DNA of 64,000 bases from Lentzea xinjiangensis (lineage in GTDB: Bacteria > Actinomycetota > Actinomycetes > Mycobacteriales > Pseudonocardiaceae): the NCBI RefSeq assembly GCF_900110955.1, contig NZ_FOFR01000017.1, positions 124,001-188,000 on the forward strand, given 5' to 3'. Each line of letters starts with the position of its first letter. Within the stretch, counting starts at the first letter, position 1. Of the stretch, positions 17,462-25,328 are shown one piece after another. Both the position numbers and the translations under genes were made by a program. The notes under the pieces were generated by a model. That model worked only from the letters and a program-made list of their open reading frames with translations, was not told where the DNA came from and made no database searches.

Positions 17462-19078
17462 ATGGCTGGGACCGTCATCACCTTCTACTCCTACAAGGGC
17501 GGCGTCGGGCGCAGCTTCACCATGGCCAACATCGCGGTGCTGCTCGCCCGGTGGGGTTATCGGGTGCTGACGATCGACTGGGACCTGGAAGCTCCCGGTC
17601 TCCACCACTACTTCGCGCCGATCCTGCCGGAGGCACCTCGCGGGGGCGTGATCGATCTCGCGGACGACTTCCTCTCGGGCGCCAAGAGGCCCGCTCCGCA
17701 CATTCTCAAGGCCGCCGTCGAAGGCAACGGCGCCCTCTCGCTGCTCGCAGCGGGGAAGATGGACCGCACCTACATGGGGCGGATGCAGTCGATCGACTGG
17801 GAAAGGCTGTACGAGCAGGGGTTCGCGAACTTCCTCGAGGTGTGCCGCGACATCTGGACCGCGGAGCACGACTTCGTCCTGATCGACAGCAGGACCGGCA
17901 TCTCCGACATCGCGAGCATCTGCACCGCCCACCTGCCGGATCGTCTGGTCGTCGTCTTCACGGCCAACGACCAGAACCTCGACGAGGTCGTGGACATCAC
18001 CCGGCGTGCCGATGACGCGAGAGACCGGATGCCTTACGACCGGCCTCGGCACACCGTGCTCCCCGTGCTGTCGCGCCTGGACAACCGGGTGGAGTACGAG
18101 CGCGCGGACATGTGGCAGCGCAAGTGCGCCAAGGCGGTCGCCCCGCTGTTCGAGAACTGGCTGGTCAAGAGCGTTCCGGAGAACCTCATGCTCCGGCACC
18201 TCACGGTGCCGTACGTCTCCTACTGGAGTTTCGGCGAGCAGCTGCCGGTGCTGGAAGAACCGGTCCCCTCCCCGGACCAGATCTCGTACGCGCTGGAGAC
18301 CATCGCCGCGGTGATCGCGCAGGGGTTCGACCGGACCGACGTGCTGGAGGACAACCGCGACGCCTACGTCGCGGCCGCCCGCAACCACCACCGGGACTTC
18401 GACCTCGACCTCCTCGTGTCCAGTCCACGAACACTGTTGAGAGCCACCGAGGAACTCATCGTCGAACTGAACTCGCTCGGTGTGCGGGCCGAGCGTTCGG
18501 TGTCGGGCGACCCCGAGATCCTGCAGCGGACCGGCGTGCCGGCCGAGCACCTGTGCCTGCTGGTGGACGGCGAGGCCAGCCGGTGGCAGATCACCGAGGC
18601 AGAACGCTTCCTGCGGCACGCGATCGGCCCGGAAGGTGGCCAGCGGCAGCTCTTCTGCGTGCTGTCGAAGAACACGGACCGAGATCGGCTCCCGGGCTTC
18701 CTGCGCAACCTGCGGCGCCTGGAGCTCGGTTCGAGCCCGGCGCTGGTCGCGCGTCAGCTCCACACCCTCATCCAAGGCACCCCTGAGAACGAGTCGAACC
18801 ACGACGCGTTGATGACGGCTGCGACCGCGTTGCGCGGTCTTCCGGAACAGATGCCCTACGCCGGCAGGTTCGCGCTCGTGCAGGAGACCGTGCGCGGCAT
18901 GGCGGCGGCGCTCGACAGCGGTGACATGGAGCTGTTGCTCGACCACTCGGCCGATCTCGTGCTCATCAGCAAGACGCGCGGCAATGGCTCCCTGACCGCG
19001 ATGCCACCTGAACTGCGAGCCGTGGTGGGTGCCCTGCTCGCCCGGATCGATCGACGACTCACCGCGTTCACCGATTGA
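17462..19078 (+). CDS. KGGVGR-type MinD/ParA-like P-loop ATPase with a C-terminal TIR-like region
   Basis: A 538-residue protein from ATG 17462. The N-terminus has TFYSYKGGVGRSFTMAN, the deviant Walker A of MinD/ParA proteins with Arg in place of the usual Lys-Thr step, then VLTIDWDLEAPGL and FVLIDSRTGISD, the switch and Walker B-like strands. Such KGGVGR variants are known next to TIR and effector genes in actinobacteria. The region from about residue 315 (LDLLVSSPRTLLRATEELI, then HLCLLVDGE and LFCVLSKNTD) alternates strands and helices like a TIR or SLOG-type fold; that is inference. It follows the TIR gene by 2 bp, so it probably controls or partners that effector. Confidence 0.78.
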   Translation: MAGTVITFYSYKGGVGRSFTMANIAVLLARWGYRVLTIDWDLEAPGLHHYFAPILPEAPRGGVIDLADDFLSGAKRPAPHILKAAVEGNGALSLLAAGKMDRTYMGRMQSIDWERLYEQGFANFLEVCRDIWTAEHDFVLIDSRTGISDIASICTAHLPDRLVVVFTANDQNLDEVVDITRRADDARDRMPYDRPRHTVLPVLSRLDNRVEYERADMWQRKCAKAVAPLFENWLVKSVPENLMLRHLTVPYVSYWSFGEQLPVLEEPVPSPDQISYALETIAAVIAQGFDRTDVLEDNRDAYVAAARNHHRDFDLDLLVSSPRTLLRATEELIVELNSLGVRAERSVSGDPEILQRTGVPAEHLCLLVDGEASRWQITEAERFLRHAIGPEGGQRQLFCVLSKNTDRDRLPGFLRNLRRLELGSSPALVARQLHTLIQGTPENESNHDALMTAATALRGLPEQMPYAGRFALVQETVRGMAAALDSGDMELLLDHSADLVLISKTRGNGSLTAMPPELRAVVGALLARIDRRLTAFTD

Positions 19079-19089
19079 GAGGCGGCGTG

Positions 19090-19695
19090 ATGCCGGAGAA
19101 GTACGGGCCTGGCGCGAGAGCGGCACTGCTGCGGCTGATGCTGGAAAACCGGGCGATCCCCAACACCGAGCTGGTGAGCCAGTACAAGATCAGGCTCCAG
19201 CCCAAGGAACGGGAGGTGCTCAACTCCGACGGGCTCCTCCAGACGTCCAAAGAAGCCAGGCGGCTGGTGCACGAGATCACCGACAAGGGACGCGACTGGT
19301 GTCGGTCGGACCTGCGCGGAGGCGAGCCGCCGACGCGCTCGGGGCCGTTGGCTCGGGTGCATGCCGACGTTCTGCAGTTCGTCCTGAGGTTCCTCGATGA
19401 GCGAGGTCTCCTCACCGAGGCCTTCAGCGTCCGGGACCTCGAGTCGTTGATCCGGTCCGTCTACGAGGAACTGGCGGTCGAACCGCAGGACTGGATCCGG
19501 CTCGCGCGCATCCGGCCGCGGCTCAACGGCGCGGAGAAGGCCGAGGTCGACGAGACGCTGGTGAAGATGATGAAGACCGGGACCGTGCACCTGGCGCCCG
19601 AGTCCAACACCAAGGTGCTCACCGCGGAGGACCACGCCGCGGCCTTGCGGGTCGGTAGCGAGGACCTGCACCTCGTGGCCATGGAGGAGTCATGA
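19090..19695 (+). CDS. Unknown protein of the TIR/HerA locus
   Basis: A 201-residue soluble, charged protein from ATG 19090 (MPEKYGPGARAALLRLML), with AGAGG ten bases upstream. A TTG five codons earlier is less likely. The N-terminal 85 residues are helical and could form a winged helix (NTELVSQYKIRLQPKERE, LVHEITDKGRDWCRSD), which would suit a DNA-binding or adaptor role; this is not certain. It overlaps the next gene by 4 bp (ATGA), so it is likely made with the ATPase in fixed proportion. No family is recognised. Confidence 0.7.
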   Translation: MPEKYGPGARAALLRLMLENRAIPNTELVSQYKIRLQPKEREVLNSDGLLQTSKEARRLVHEITDKGRDWCRSDLRGGEPPTRSGPLARVHADVLQFVLRFLDERGLLTEAFSVRDLESLIRSVYEELAVEPQDWIRLARIRPRLNGAEKAEVDETLVKMMKTGTVHLAPESNTKVLTAEDHAAALRVGSEDLHLVAMEES

Positions 19696-22600
19696 CCGCT
19701 CAGCTGCGCGAGGCGCTGGCGGCCTTGCGGTTCAACTCCGCCGAGACCCCGGACGACGTCTGGCGCACCTCGCCTTCGCACGTCGACGGTCTGCACACCA
19801 GGGCGGAGCACCGCATCAGGACCGCCATCGCGGACGCCAGGGACAGCGCCGGCTCCAACCCCATCGGGCTCGTCCTGCAGGGGCGCAAGGGCGTGGGGAA
19901 GACCCACCTGCTCGGCACGGTGCGCACCATGGTGCAGGAGACCGGCGGCTACTTCTTCCTGATCGAGATCACCTCCGCGCCGATGTTCTGGGACGACGTC
20001 GCCAACGCCATGCGCAGCGAGCTGCTCAGGACCGATGACAGCGGCGAGCTGCAGATCATCGTTCTGCTGCGGCAGCTCTGCCGCGGGGCCGACCTGCCGG
20101 AGGAGACCACCAGGGCGATCGTGAACGAGGCGTCGCTCACGCCCGAGCACCTGGGTGCTCTCGTCGACGGGCTGCGCAAGGTGGACCTGCGGATCGCGAA
20201 CGAGTGCGAGGAGGTGATCCGTGCGCTGGTGCTGTACGCGTCCAAGCACTCGTCGATCGGCCGGAACTACCTCGAGGGACTGGACGACGAGGTGGGCGAG
20301 CGCCGTGAGTGGGGTCTGTCGGCCAAAACGAAGTCATCGCAACAGGTCGTGCGGGACATCTCACGCGTTCTCGCGATGACCGGTCCCTGCGTGATCGCGA
20401 TCGACCAGCTGGACACCGTGGTCAACAAGACCCAGGACCTCATCGAGGACGACCTCAGTCCCGAGGAGGCGCGGGAGCTCGCGCTCATCTCGGACGGGTT
20501 GATGCAGCTGCGCGAGATCACCCGGCGGACGTTGACGATCGTCGCGTGCCTGCCCACGACGTGGACCAAGCTGCGCAAGGCCGCCAGCGACACGGTGGGC
20601 GACCGGTTCACGCTGACGCCGGTCCTAGGCGCCATCGCCGATCCCGAGGTCGCCAGGACGCTGGTGGAGAAGTGGCTCGCGGTGATCTACCGGAGCCACG
20701 GGATCACGCCTCCCCACCCGACCTGGCCGGTGGCGCCGGAAGCTTTCGGCGCCGACTGGCAGATGGAGACGCCGCGCACCTTGCTCAAGCGCGTCCACTC
20801 CCACGCGGAGGCCTGCCTGCACGGTGAGGTCCGCGAGCTGCGCTCGTTCCAGGAGCCGGAGCAGGAGGAGGTGCCCGCGCCGACGGTCTCGTTCACACCG
20901 CAGGCAGGTCCTGAACCGGACTACCTCGCCGAGCTCGACGTCAAGTTCCAGCGGTTGCGGGAGAAGGCGGCGCTCGCCGCCGCGGATGTCAGGCCGCACA
21001 ACGAGGACGACGTGGTGCCGGCGTTGTTGCTGGCGGGACTGCGGTCATGGGTCACCGAGATCGGCAACGACGATCTGGCGTGGTACCCCGAGCCCCAGTC
21101 CCAGGACAACAGCCTGCACGCGAGCCTCCGGCACACCGTGGACGAAGAACGTGACGTCGAGGAGCGCTGGGTCTTCCGGCTCATCGCGAGCAGCCACGGC
21201 AACCGCGTGCTGCGCAGGTTGCGGGACGCGCGGGCGGCCGCCGAGGCCGGCCGCGGCCGGCACCTCGTCCTGATCCGCAACGGTTCCCAGGGCTGGACCG
21301 GCGCGAAGACCAGGGGCGAGGTCGCGGAGTTCGAGAAGCGCGGCGGCAAGAGCATCGACGTGTCCGATGACGACTTGCGCACGTTCATCGCGCTCAAGGA
21401 GATGTGGTCGTCGCAGACGCATCAGCTGCTCGCGTGGCTGGTGGCGCGCAAACCGGCCAGCAGCAGCACGTTCCTGAAGTCGATCCTGCCGGATCCGGCG
21501 AGGACCGGGAACAGGAGCGGACACCAGGAGACGCGCCCTCCGCCCGAGCCGAAGCCCGACGTCTCGCAGGCACAGCCGAAAAAGCAGGCACAGCAGGAAG
21601 CGCGGCCGGAAGAAGCGCAGCCGCAGGCGTCGGTGGAGAAGCCGGGGCAGGCCGCGCGGGCGGGTGAGATCGTGCTCGGGATGGACGGCGAGATCCGGAT
21701 CCAGCTCGAGTCGTTGCGCAAACACGCGATCGTGTTCGCCGGGTCCGGTAGCGGCAAGACGGTGTTGTTGCGCCGGATCGTCGAAGAGTGTGCGTTGCAG
21801 GGGGTCTCGGCGATCGTGCTCGATCCCAACAACGACCTGGCGCGGCTCGGGGACGCGTGGCCCGTGCCGCCGGGGGAGTGGTTGCCGGGGGATCGGGACG
21901 CGGCTGCCGAGTACCTCGCGAACACCGAGGTCGTGGTGTGGACGCCGGGGCGGGCCAGTGGGCGGCCCTTGAGCTTTCACCCGTTGCCCGACTTCGCCGA
22001 GGTTCGGGGGGACGAGGACGAGTTCGGTGCGGCGATCGAGGCCGCGGTGGCTCGGCTGGTGCCTCATGCGCGCATTGCCAACGGGACGAAGTTCGCTGTT
22101 CGAGGGCGTGCTGTGCTCAAGGAGGCGTTGAAGCACTACGCGCGCAACGATCGGCGGGATCTCAACGGGTTCGTGGACCTGTTGGCCGAGTTGCCGGAGG
22201 GGGTCAGCAAGTTGTACTCCGCGGTGGCCACGGCGGCTGATCTCGCTGAGACGTTGCGGGCCGCGATGGTCAACGATCCGCTGCTGGGCGGGCAGGGCGA
22301 GCCCACGGATCCCGGGGTGTTGCTGACGCCGGCCGCGGGGAAGCGGGCGCGGGTTTCGGTGATCAGTTTCATCGGGTTGCCGTCCGACGAGCAGCGGCAG
22401 GGGTTCATCAGCCAGTTGCAGCTCGAGGTGTTCGCCTGGGTCAAGCGCAACCCGGCGGTGGACCGGCCGCTCGGGGGGCTGATGGTGATGGACGAGGCGC
22501 AGACGATCGCGCCTTCCGGGCAGGCCACCGCCAGTACGCAGACCACCATCCTGCTGGCCTCGCAGGCGCGCAAGTACGGGCTCGGGCTGCTGCTCGCGAC

Positions 22601-22877
22601 GCAGGCGCCCAAGGGGGTGCACAACCAGGTCACCGGTAACGCCACCACGCAGTTCTTCGGGCGGCTGAACAGTCCTGCGCAGATCGCCGCGGCCACGGAC
22701 ATGGCGCGGGCCAAGGGGAGTTCGATCGCGGACATCTCGCGGCTCGAGCGCGGGCAGTTCTACGTCACCGGGGACACGTTCGGGTTCCGGCGGATGCGGG
22801 CGCCGCTGTGCCTGAGCCACCACCCGCCCAGTCCGCTGCGGCTGGAGGAGGTCGTCGACCGAGCGCGGCAGGGATGA
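19692..22877 (+). CDS. Large protein with two P-loop NTPase modules, AAA plus HerA/FtsK-like
   Basis: A 1061-residue protein from ATG 19692. The first module has VLQGRKGVGKTHLLG (Walker A Lys near 70) and VIAIDQLDTV (Walker B near 240), an AAA/STAND-like ATPase. A proline-, glutamine- and glutamate-rich linker spans about 600-650. The second module is HerA/FtsK-like: IVFAGSGSGKTVLLRRI (Lys 689), AIVLDPNNDLARLGDAW, GLMVMDEAQTIAPS and LLLATQAPKGVHNQVTGN, ending with the recurrent family element RLERGQFYVTGD. HerA-like motors pump or unwind DNA and recur in bacterial defence systems. Being the last gene of a TIR operon suggests a sensor or translocase that activates the TIR effector (inference). 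Confidence 0.82.
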   Translation: MTAQLREALAALRFNSAETPDDVWRTSPSHVDGLHTRAEHRIRTAIADARDSAGSNPIGLVLQGRKGVGKTHLLGTVRTMVQETGGYFFLIEITSAPMFWDDVANAMRSELLRTDDSGELQIIVLLRQLCRGADLPEETTRAIVNEASLTPEHLGALVDGLRKVDLRIANECEEVIRALVLYASKHSSIGRNYLEGLDDEVGERREWGLSAKTKSSQQVVRDISRVLAMTGPCVIAIDQLDTVVNKTQDLIEDDLSPEEARELALISDGLMQLREITRRTLTIVACLPTTWTKLRKAASDTVGDRFTLTPVLGAIADPEVARTLVEKWLAVIYRSHGITPPHPTWPVAPEAFGADWQMETPRTLLKRVHSHAEACLHGEVRELRSFQEPEQEEVPAPTVSFTPQAGPEPDYLAELDVKFQRLREKAALAAADVRPHNEDDVVPALLLAGLRSWVTEIGNDDLAWYPEPQSQDNSLHASLRHTVDEERDVEERWVFRLIASSHGNRVLRRLRDARAAAEAGRGRHLVLIRNGSQGWTGAKTRGEVAEFEKRGGKSIDVSDDDLRTFIALKEMWSSQTHQLLAWLVARKPASSSTFLKSILPDPARTGNRSGHQETRPPPEPKPDVSQAQPKKQAQQEARPEEAQPQASVEKPGQAARAGEIVLGMDGEIRIQLESLRKHAIVFAGSGSGKTVLLRRIVEECALQGVSAIVLDPNNDLARLGDAWPVPPGEWLPGDRDAAAEYLANTEVVVWTPGRASGRPLSFHPLPDFAEVRGDEDEFGAAIEAAVARLVPHARIANGTKFAVRGRAVLKEALKHYARNDRRDLNGFVDLLAELPEGVSKLYSAVATAADLAETLRAAMVNDPLLGGQGEPTDPGVLLTPAAGKRARVSVISFIGLPSDEQRQGFISQLQLEVFAWVKRNPAVDRPLGGLMVMDEAQTIAPSGQATASTQTTILLASQARKYGLGLLLATQAPKGVHNQVTGNATTQFFGRLNSPAQIAAATDMARAKGSSIADISRLERGQFYVTGDTFGFRRMRAPLCLSHHPPSPLRLEEVVDRARQG

Positions 22878-22878
22878 G

Positions 22879-22911
22879 AAAGGGCGGTGCCTCGAGGGGC
22901 ACCGCCCTTTT
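22879..22911. terminator. Bidirectional terminator between convergent genes
   Basis: AAAGGGCGGTGCC (22879-22891) pairs with GGCACCGCCCTTT (22898-22910), with T on one side and A on the other. It sits in the 40 bp between the HerA-like gene and the convergent TIR-like gene and can serve both. Confidence 0.85.
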
Positions 22912-22917
22912 CGCGTG

Positions 22918-23580
22918 TCACGCGGTGGTGCTGAGCATGTCCTCGATCCGTTGCCACAGCGTGGAGAACTGCTCGGTGGAGCCGCCGAGGACGACGAAGT
23001 TCACGATGTCGTCGTTGACGCCGTCACGGCGCACTTCGAGTGCGTACACCGTGTCTTCCGCACGTTCGACGCGCACCGCGACCGTGGTGCCGCCCATGTG
23101 CATGGTGCCGGCGAGGCCGCGCTTCGCGAGCGCGGGTGAGGCCGCCGCGAACTGCTCGGCCAGCCGGCGCAGGGCGGCGTTCTGCTCGGCGTGGCCGCTG
23201 AACGGGGCCTGCCGGGCCGGCTGCTTGAGCGCGGTCACCAGGTCGGTCACGGGGACCCGGCCGCGGCCCGCCGTCTCGGCGGCCTCGACGCGGGCCACCA
23301 AGGTGTCGACCAGGTGCTCGTCCGCGCGTAGGAACGTCACGTGCGGCGACGACGCCGTGGTTTCGCCGGTGAGCACCGGCAGGACGTGCTCGTGGTCGCT
23401 GTCCACCTCACCCGCGGTGGACACGAACGGCACGAGGAAGCGCACTTCCGCCTGCGGCAGGTCGTTGCTCTCCAGCACGGTCAGACCGCGCTGACGGCAC
23501 GCCTCGACCACCTCGTCGACCACGGCGCGCTGCTCCTCGGCGAACGACACGGCGATGTCGTAGCTCGTGGATTCGGTCAC
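22918..23580 (-). CDS. TIR-like domain protein
   Basis: A 220-residue protein. GTG 23580 (VTESTSYDIAVSFAEEQRAV) is chosen because AGGGAGG lies 6 bases upstream; a longer frame exists but lacks support. The first 40 residues, YDIAVSFAEEQ followed by a helix and GLTVLES, match the first strand, helix and second strand of bacterial TIR domains. The usual catalytic Glu region is not obvious, and the middle (FLVPFVSTAGEVDSDHEHV) is atypical, so it may be a non-enzymatic TIR relative. The C-terminus (VYALEVRRDGVND) looks like a small beta domain. It converges on the TIR/HerA operon and may be part of the same island. Confidence 0.6.
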   Translation of the reverse strand: MTESTSYDIAVSFAEEQRAVVDEVVEACRQRGLTVLESNDLPQAEVRFLVPFVSTAGEVDSDHEHVLPVLTGETTASSPHVTFLRADEHLVDTLVARVEAAETAGRGRVPVTDLVTALKQPARQAPFSGHAEQNAALRRLAEQFAAASPALAKRGLAGTMHMGGTTVAVRVERAEDTVYALEVRRDGVNDDIVNFVVLGGSTEQFSTLWQRIEDMLSTTA

Positions 23581-23798
23581 TCCAACCTCCCTGATGACTC
23601 CCCGGCCGGCGGCCGGGTGCGGGCAGGGTGCACTGCCGGTGTTGACCGGAAGTGGATCAGGAGTGGAGGTGTTGACCACCTCGGTGGGCAACGGGAAACA
23701 CCTGGTTCCGCGCTTTTCGAAGACGAATGCTCGAAGGGAGCCCGCATCCGGCGGGCGAAATCCAGAAATGAAATCCGATTCCCTTCGGAGGGTTCGCC

Positions 23799-23978
23799 AT
23801 GTCCAAAACCGTGTCCATTTTCGCTGCCGGTGTCACCACGCTGCTGACGGCCATCGCGGTCGCCGCTTCCGTTTCCGGCGGCGTCGCGGCCAACGCGGAC
23901 GAGGCGCCGCCGCAGCCTCCCACCACGACCACCACCACGGAAACGCAGGACGGTGGCGGAAACCCCTGGCACGGGTGA
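23799..23978 (+). CDS. Small secreted peptide, 59 residues
   Basis: ATG 23799 has CGGAGGG about 7 bases upstream. The product has a signal peptide (MSKTVSIFAAGVTTLLTAIA, then VAASVSGGVAANADE) and a mature part of about 28 residues rich in Pro and Thr (PPQPPTTTTTTETQDGGG), ending NPWHG. Codon bias supports coding. It is followed by a good terminator at 23995 and then by an XRE regulator on the same strand. It could be a secreted signal, a cell-wall linker peptide or a precursor; nothing identifies a family. Confidence 0.65.
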   Translation: MSKTVSIFAAGVTTLLTAIAVAASVSGGVAANADEAPPQPPTTTTTTETQDGGGNPWHG

Positions 23979-23994
23979 GCTAGCCGCGAATGCG

Positions 23995-24026
23995 CGCCCC
24001 GGCCATTTCTCGAAACGGCCGGGGCG
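23995..24026 (+). terminator. Terminator after the small secreted peptide gene
   Basis: CGCCCCGGCC (23995-24004) pairs with GGCCGGGGCG (24017-24026); the inner TTT/AAA can extend the stem. It lies 16 bp after the peptide stop. Confidence 0.7.
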
Positions 24027-24083
24027 ATTGCGGCACAACGGTGGGGATGGTGTACTCGGTGCACGCCGGAGCGGGAGGCGACC

Positions 24084-25328
24084 ATGTCCGAAACTTTTGG
24101 TGAGTTGTTGCGCGCACACCGCGTCGCGGCGGGACTGTCGATGGGGCAGTTGGCCAAGCTGATCCACTACAGCAAGGGTTATCTGAGCAAGATCGAGAAC
24201 GACCTGAAACCGCCGACGCCGACGGTGGCGCGGCTGTGCGACGGCGTGCTGGACGTCGGTGGCCGGCTCGTCGAGGCCGCCCTGCTCAACGGATCCCTGC
24301 GCAACGAACCCCCGCGCAACGAACCCCCGCGCAACGGGCCCCTGAGCAACGGTCAGGGGCTGGGGCGGCGCCGGGTGCTGGTGGCCGGGACGATGCTCGG
24401 CGTCGGGGCGCTCACCGGCGGTGGGCAGCGGCCGGTGCCGGACGAACAGGTGATCGCCGGGATGCGCACCTCGTTCGAGGAGCTGCGGGGCCTCGGGCTG
24501 CGCACCAGCCCGCGGGTGGTCCTCGAACCGCTGAAGGCCTTGCAGCAGGCGGTGCACGGGATGGCCAGGGAGGACACCGGACCGGTCGGCGTGCGGCTGC
24601 TGCGGCTCGCCGGGCGCATCGCCGAGTACACCGGCTGGATGTGCCAGGAGGCGGGTGACGAGCAGGGCGCGCTGTGGTGGACGAGGCACGCCTCCGAGCT
24701 CTCCCGCGCGGCGGGAGACCCGGACATCGCGAGCTACGCGTTCGTGCGGGAAGCCGGTCTCGCGCTCTACCGCCAGGACGCGGCCGCCACGATCAGCCTC
24801 GCGCAGCAGGCCCAGTGGATCGGCCGGGCCGGCTCACGGGTCCTCGCGCTGGCCGCGCGGCGGGAGGCGCAGGGACACGCGCTCGCGGGGGACAGGAGTG
24901 CCGCCGGACGCGCTTTCGACCTGGCGGCACAGCGGATGGAGTCCGTCCCGGCGGACAGCCCCTACCCGGCGCTCGGCCCGAGCGCTCCCGATCCGCTGGA
25001 ACTGGCCAGGGGCTGGGCGTTGTCCGATCTCGGGCGCAACGCCGAGGCGGCGGCCTTGCTGGAGCGGCAGCTCGCCCTGGTGCCGGTGACGTCGCGCCGG
25101 AGCCGGGCCCGCTTCGGCACCAGGCGGTCGCTCGCCCACGCGTTGTCGGGCGAGGTCGACGAGAGCTGCCGCACGCTCGCCGAGGTCCTGGACGACGCGG
25201 CGCACGTCGACTCCGCGACGGTGCGGACCGGCCTGCGCCAGCTCGCCAGGACCCTGGGCCGGTGGCACAACCACGGTGCGGTGCGCGAGATCTACCCGGA
25301 GCTGAAGCGCCTGCTGGCTCACCGCTGA
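24084..25328 (+). CDS. XRE-family regulator with C-terminal TPR-like repeats
   Basis: A 414-residue protein from ATG 24084 with GGGAGGCG upstream. Residues 1-60 are a helix-turn-helix domain (FGELLRAHRVAAGLSMGQLA, KGYLSKIENDLKPPTPTVAR). A low-complexity linker follows with RNEPP units encoded by a 15-bp tandem repeat, then a hydrophobic stretch VLVAGTMLGVGALTGGG. The rest (AAGDPDIASYAFVREAGLAL, ALAARREAQGHALAG) is helical and TPR-like. Such XRE-TPR proteins are common actinomycete regulators that may sense peptides; the small secreted peptide gene just upstream could be the partner (inference). The 3' end overlaps the convergent AfsR-like gene by 10 bp. Confidence 0.8.
   Translation: MSETFGELLRAHRVAAGLSMGQLAKLIHYSKGYLSKIENDLKPPTPTVARLCDGVLDVGGRLVEAALLNGSLRNEPPRNEPPRNGPLSNGQGLGRRRVLVAGTMLGVGALTGGGQRPVPDEQVIAGMRTSFEELRGLGLRTSPRVVLEPLKALQQAVHGMAREDTGPVGVRLLRLAGRIAEYTGWMCQEAGDEQGALWWTRHASELSRAAGDPDIASYAFVREAGLALYRQDAAATISLAQQAQWIGRAGSRVLALAARREAQGHALAGDRSAAGRAFDLAAQRMESVPADSPYPALGPSAPDPLELARGWALSDLGRNAEAAALLERQLALVPVTSRRSRARFGTRRSLAHALSGEVDESCRTLAEVLDDAAHVDSATVRTGLRQLARTLGRWHNHGAVREIYPELKRLLAHR
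24300..24344 (+). repeat. In-frame 15-bp tandem repeat, three units
   Basis: CGCAACGAACCCCCG occurs twice exactly (24300-24314, 24315-24329) and once with changes (24330-24344). It encodes the RNEPP linker units of the XRE regulator, so it can gain or lose units without a frameshift. Confidence 0.85.
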
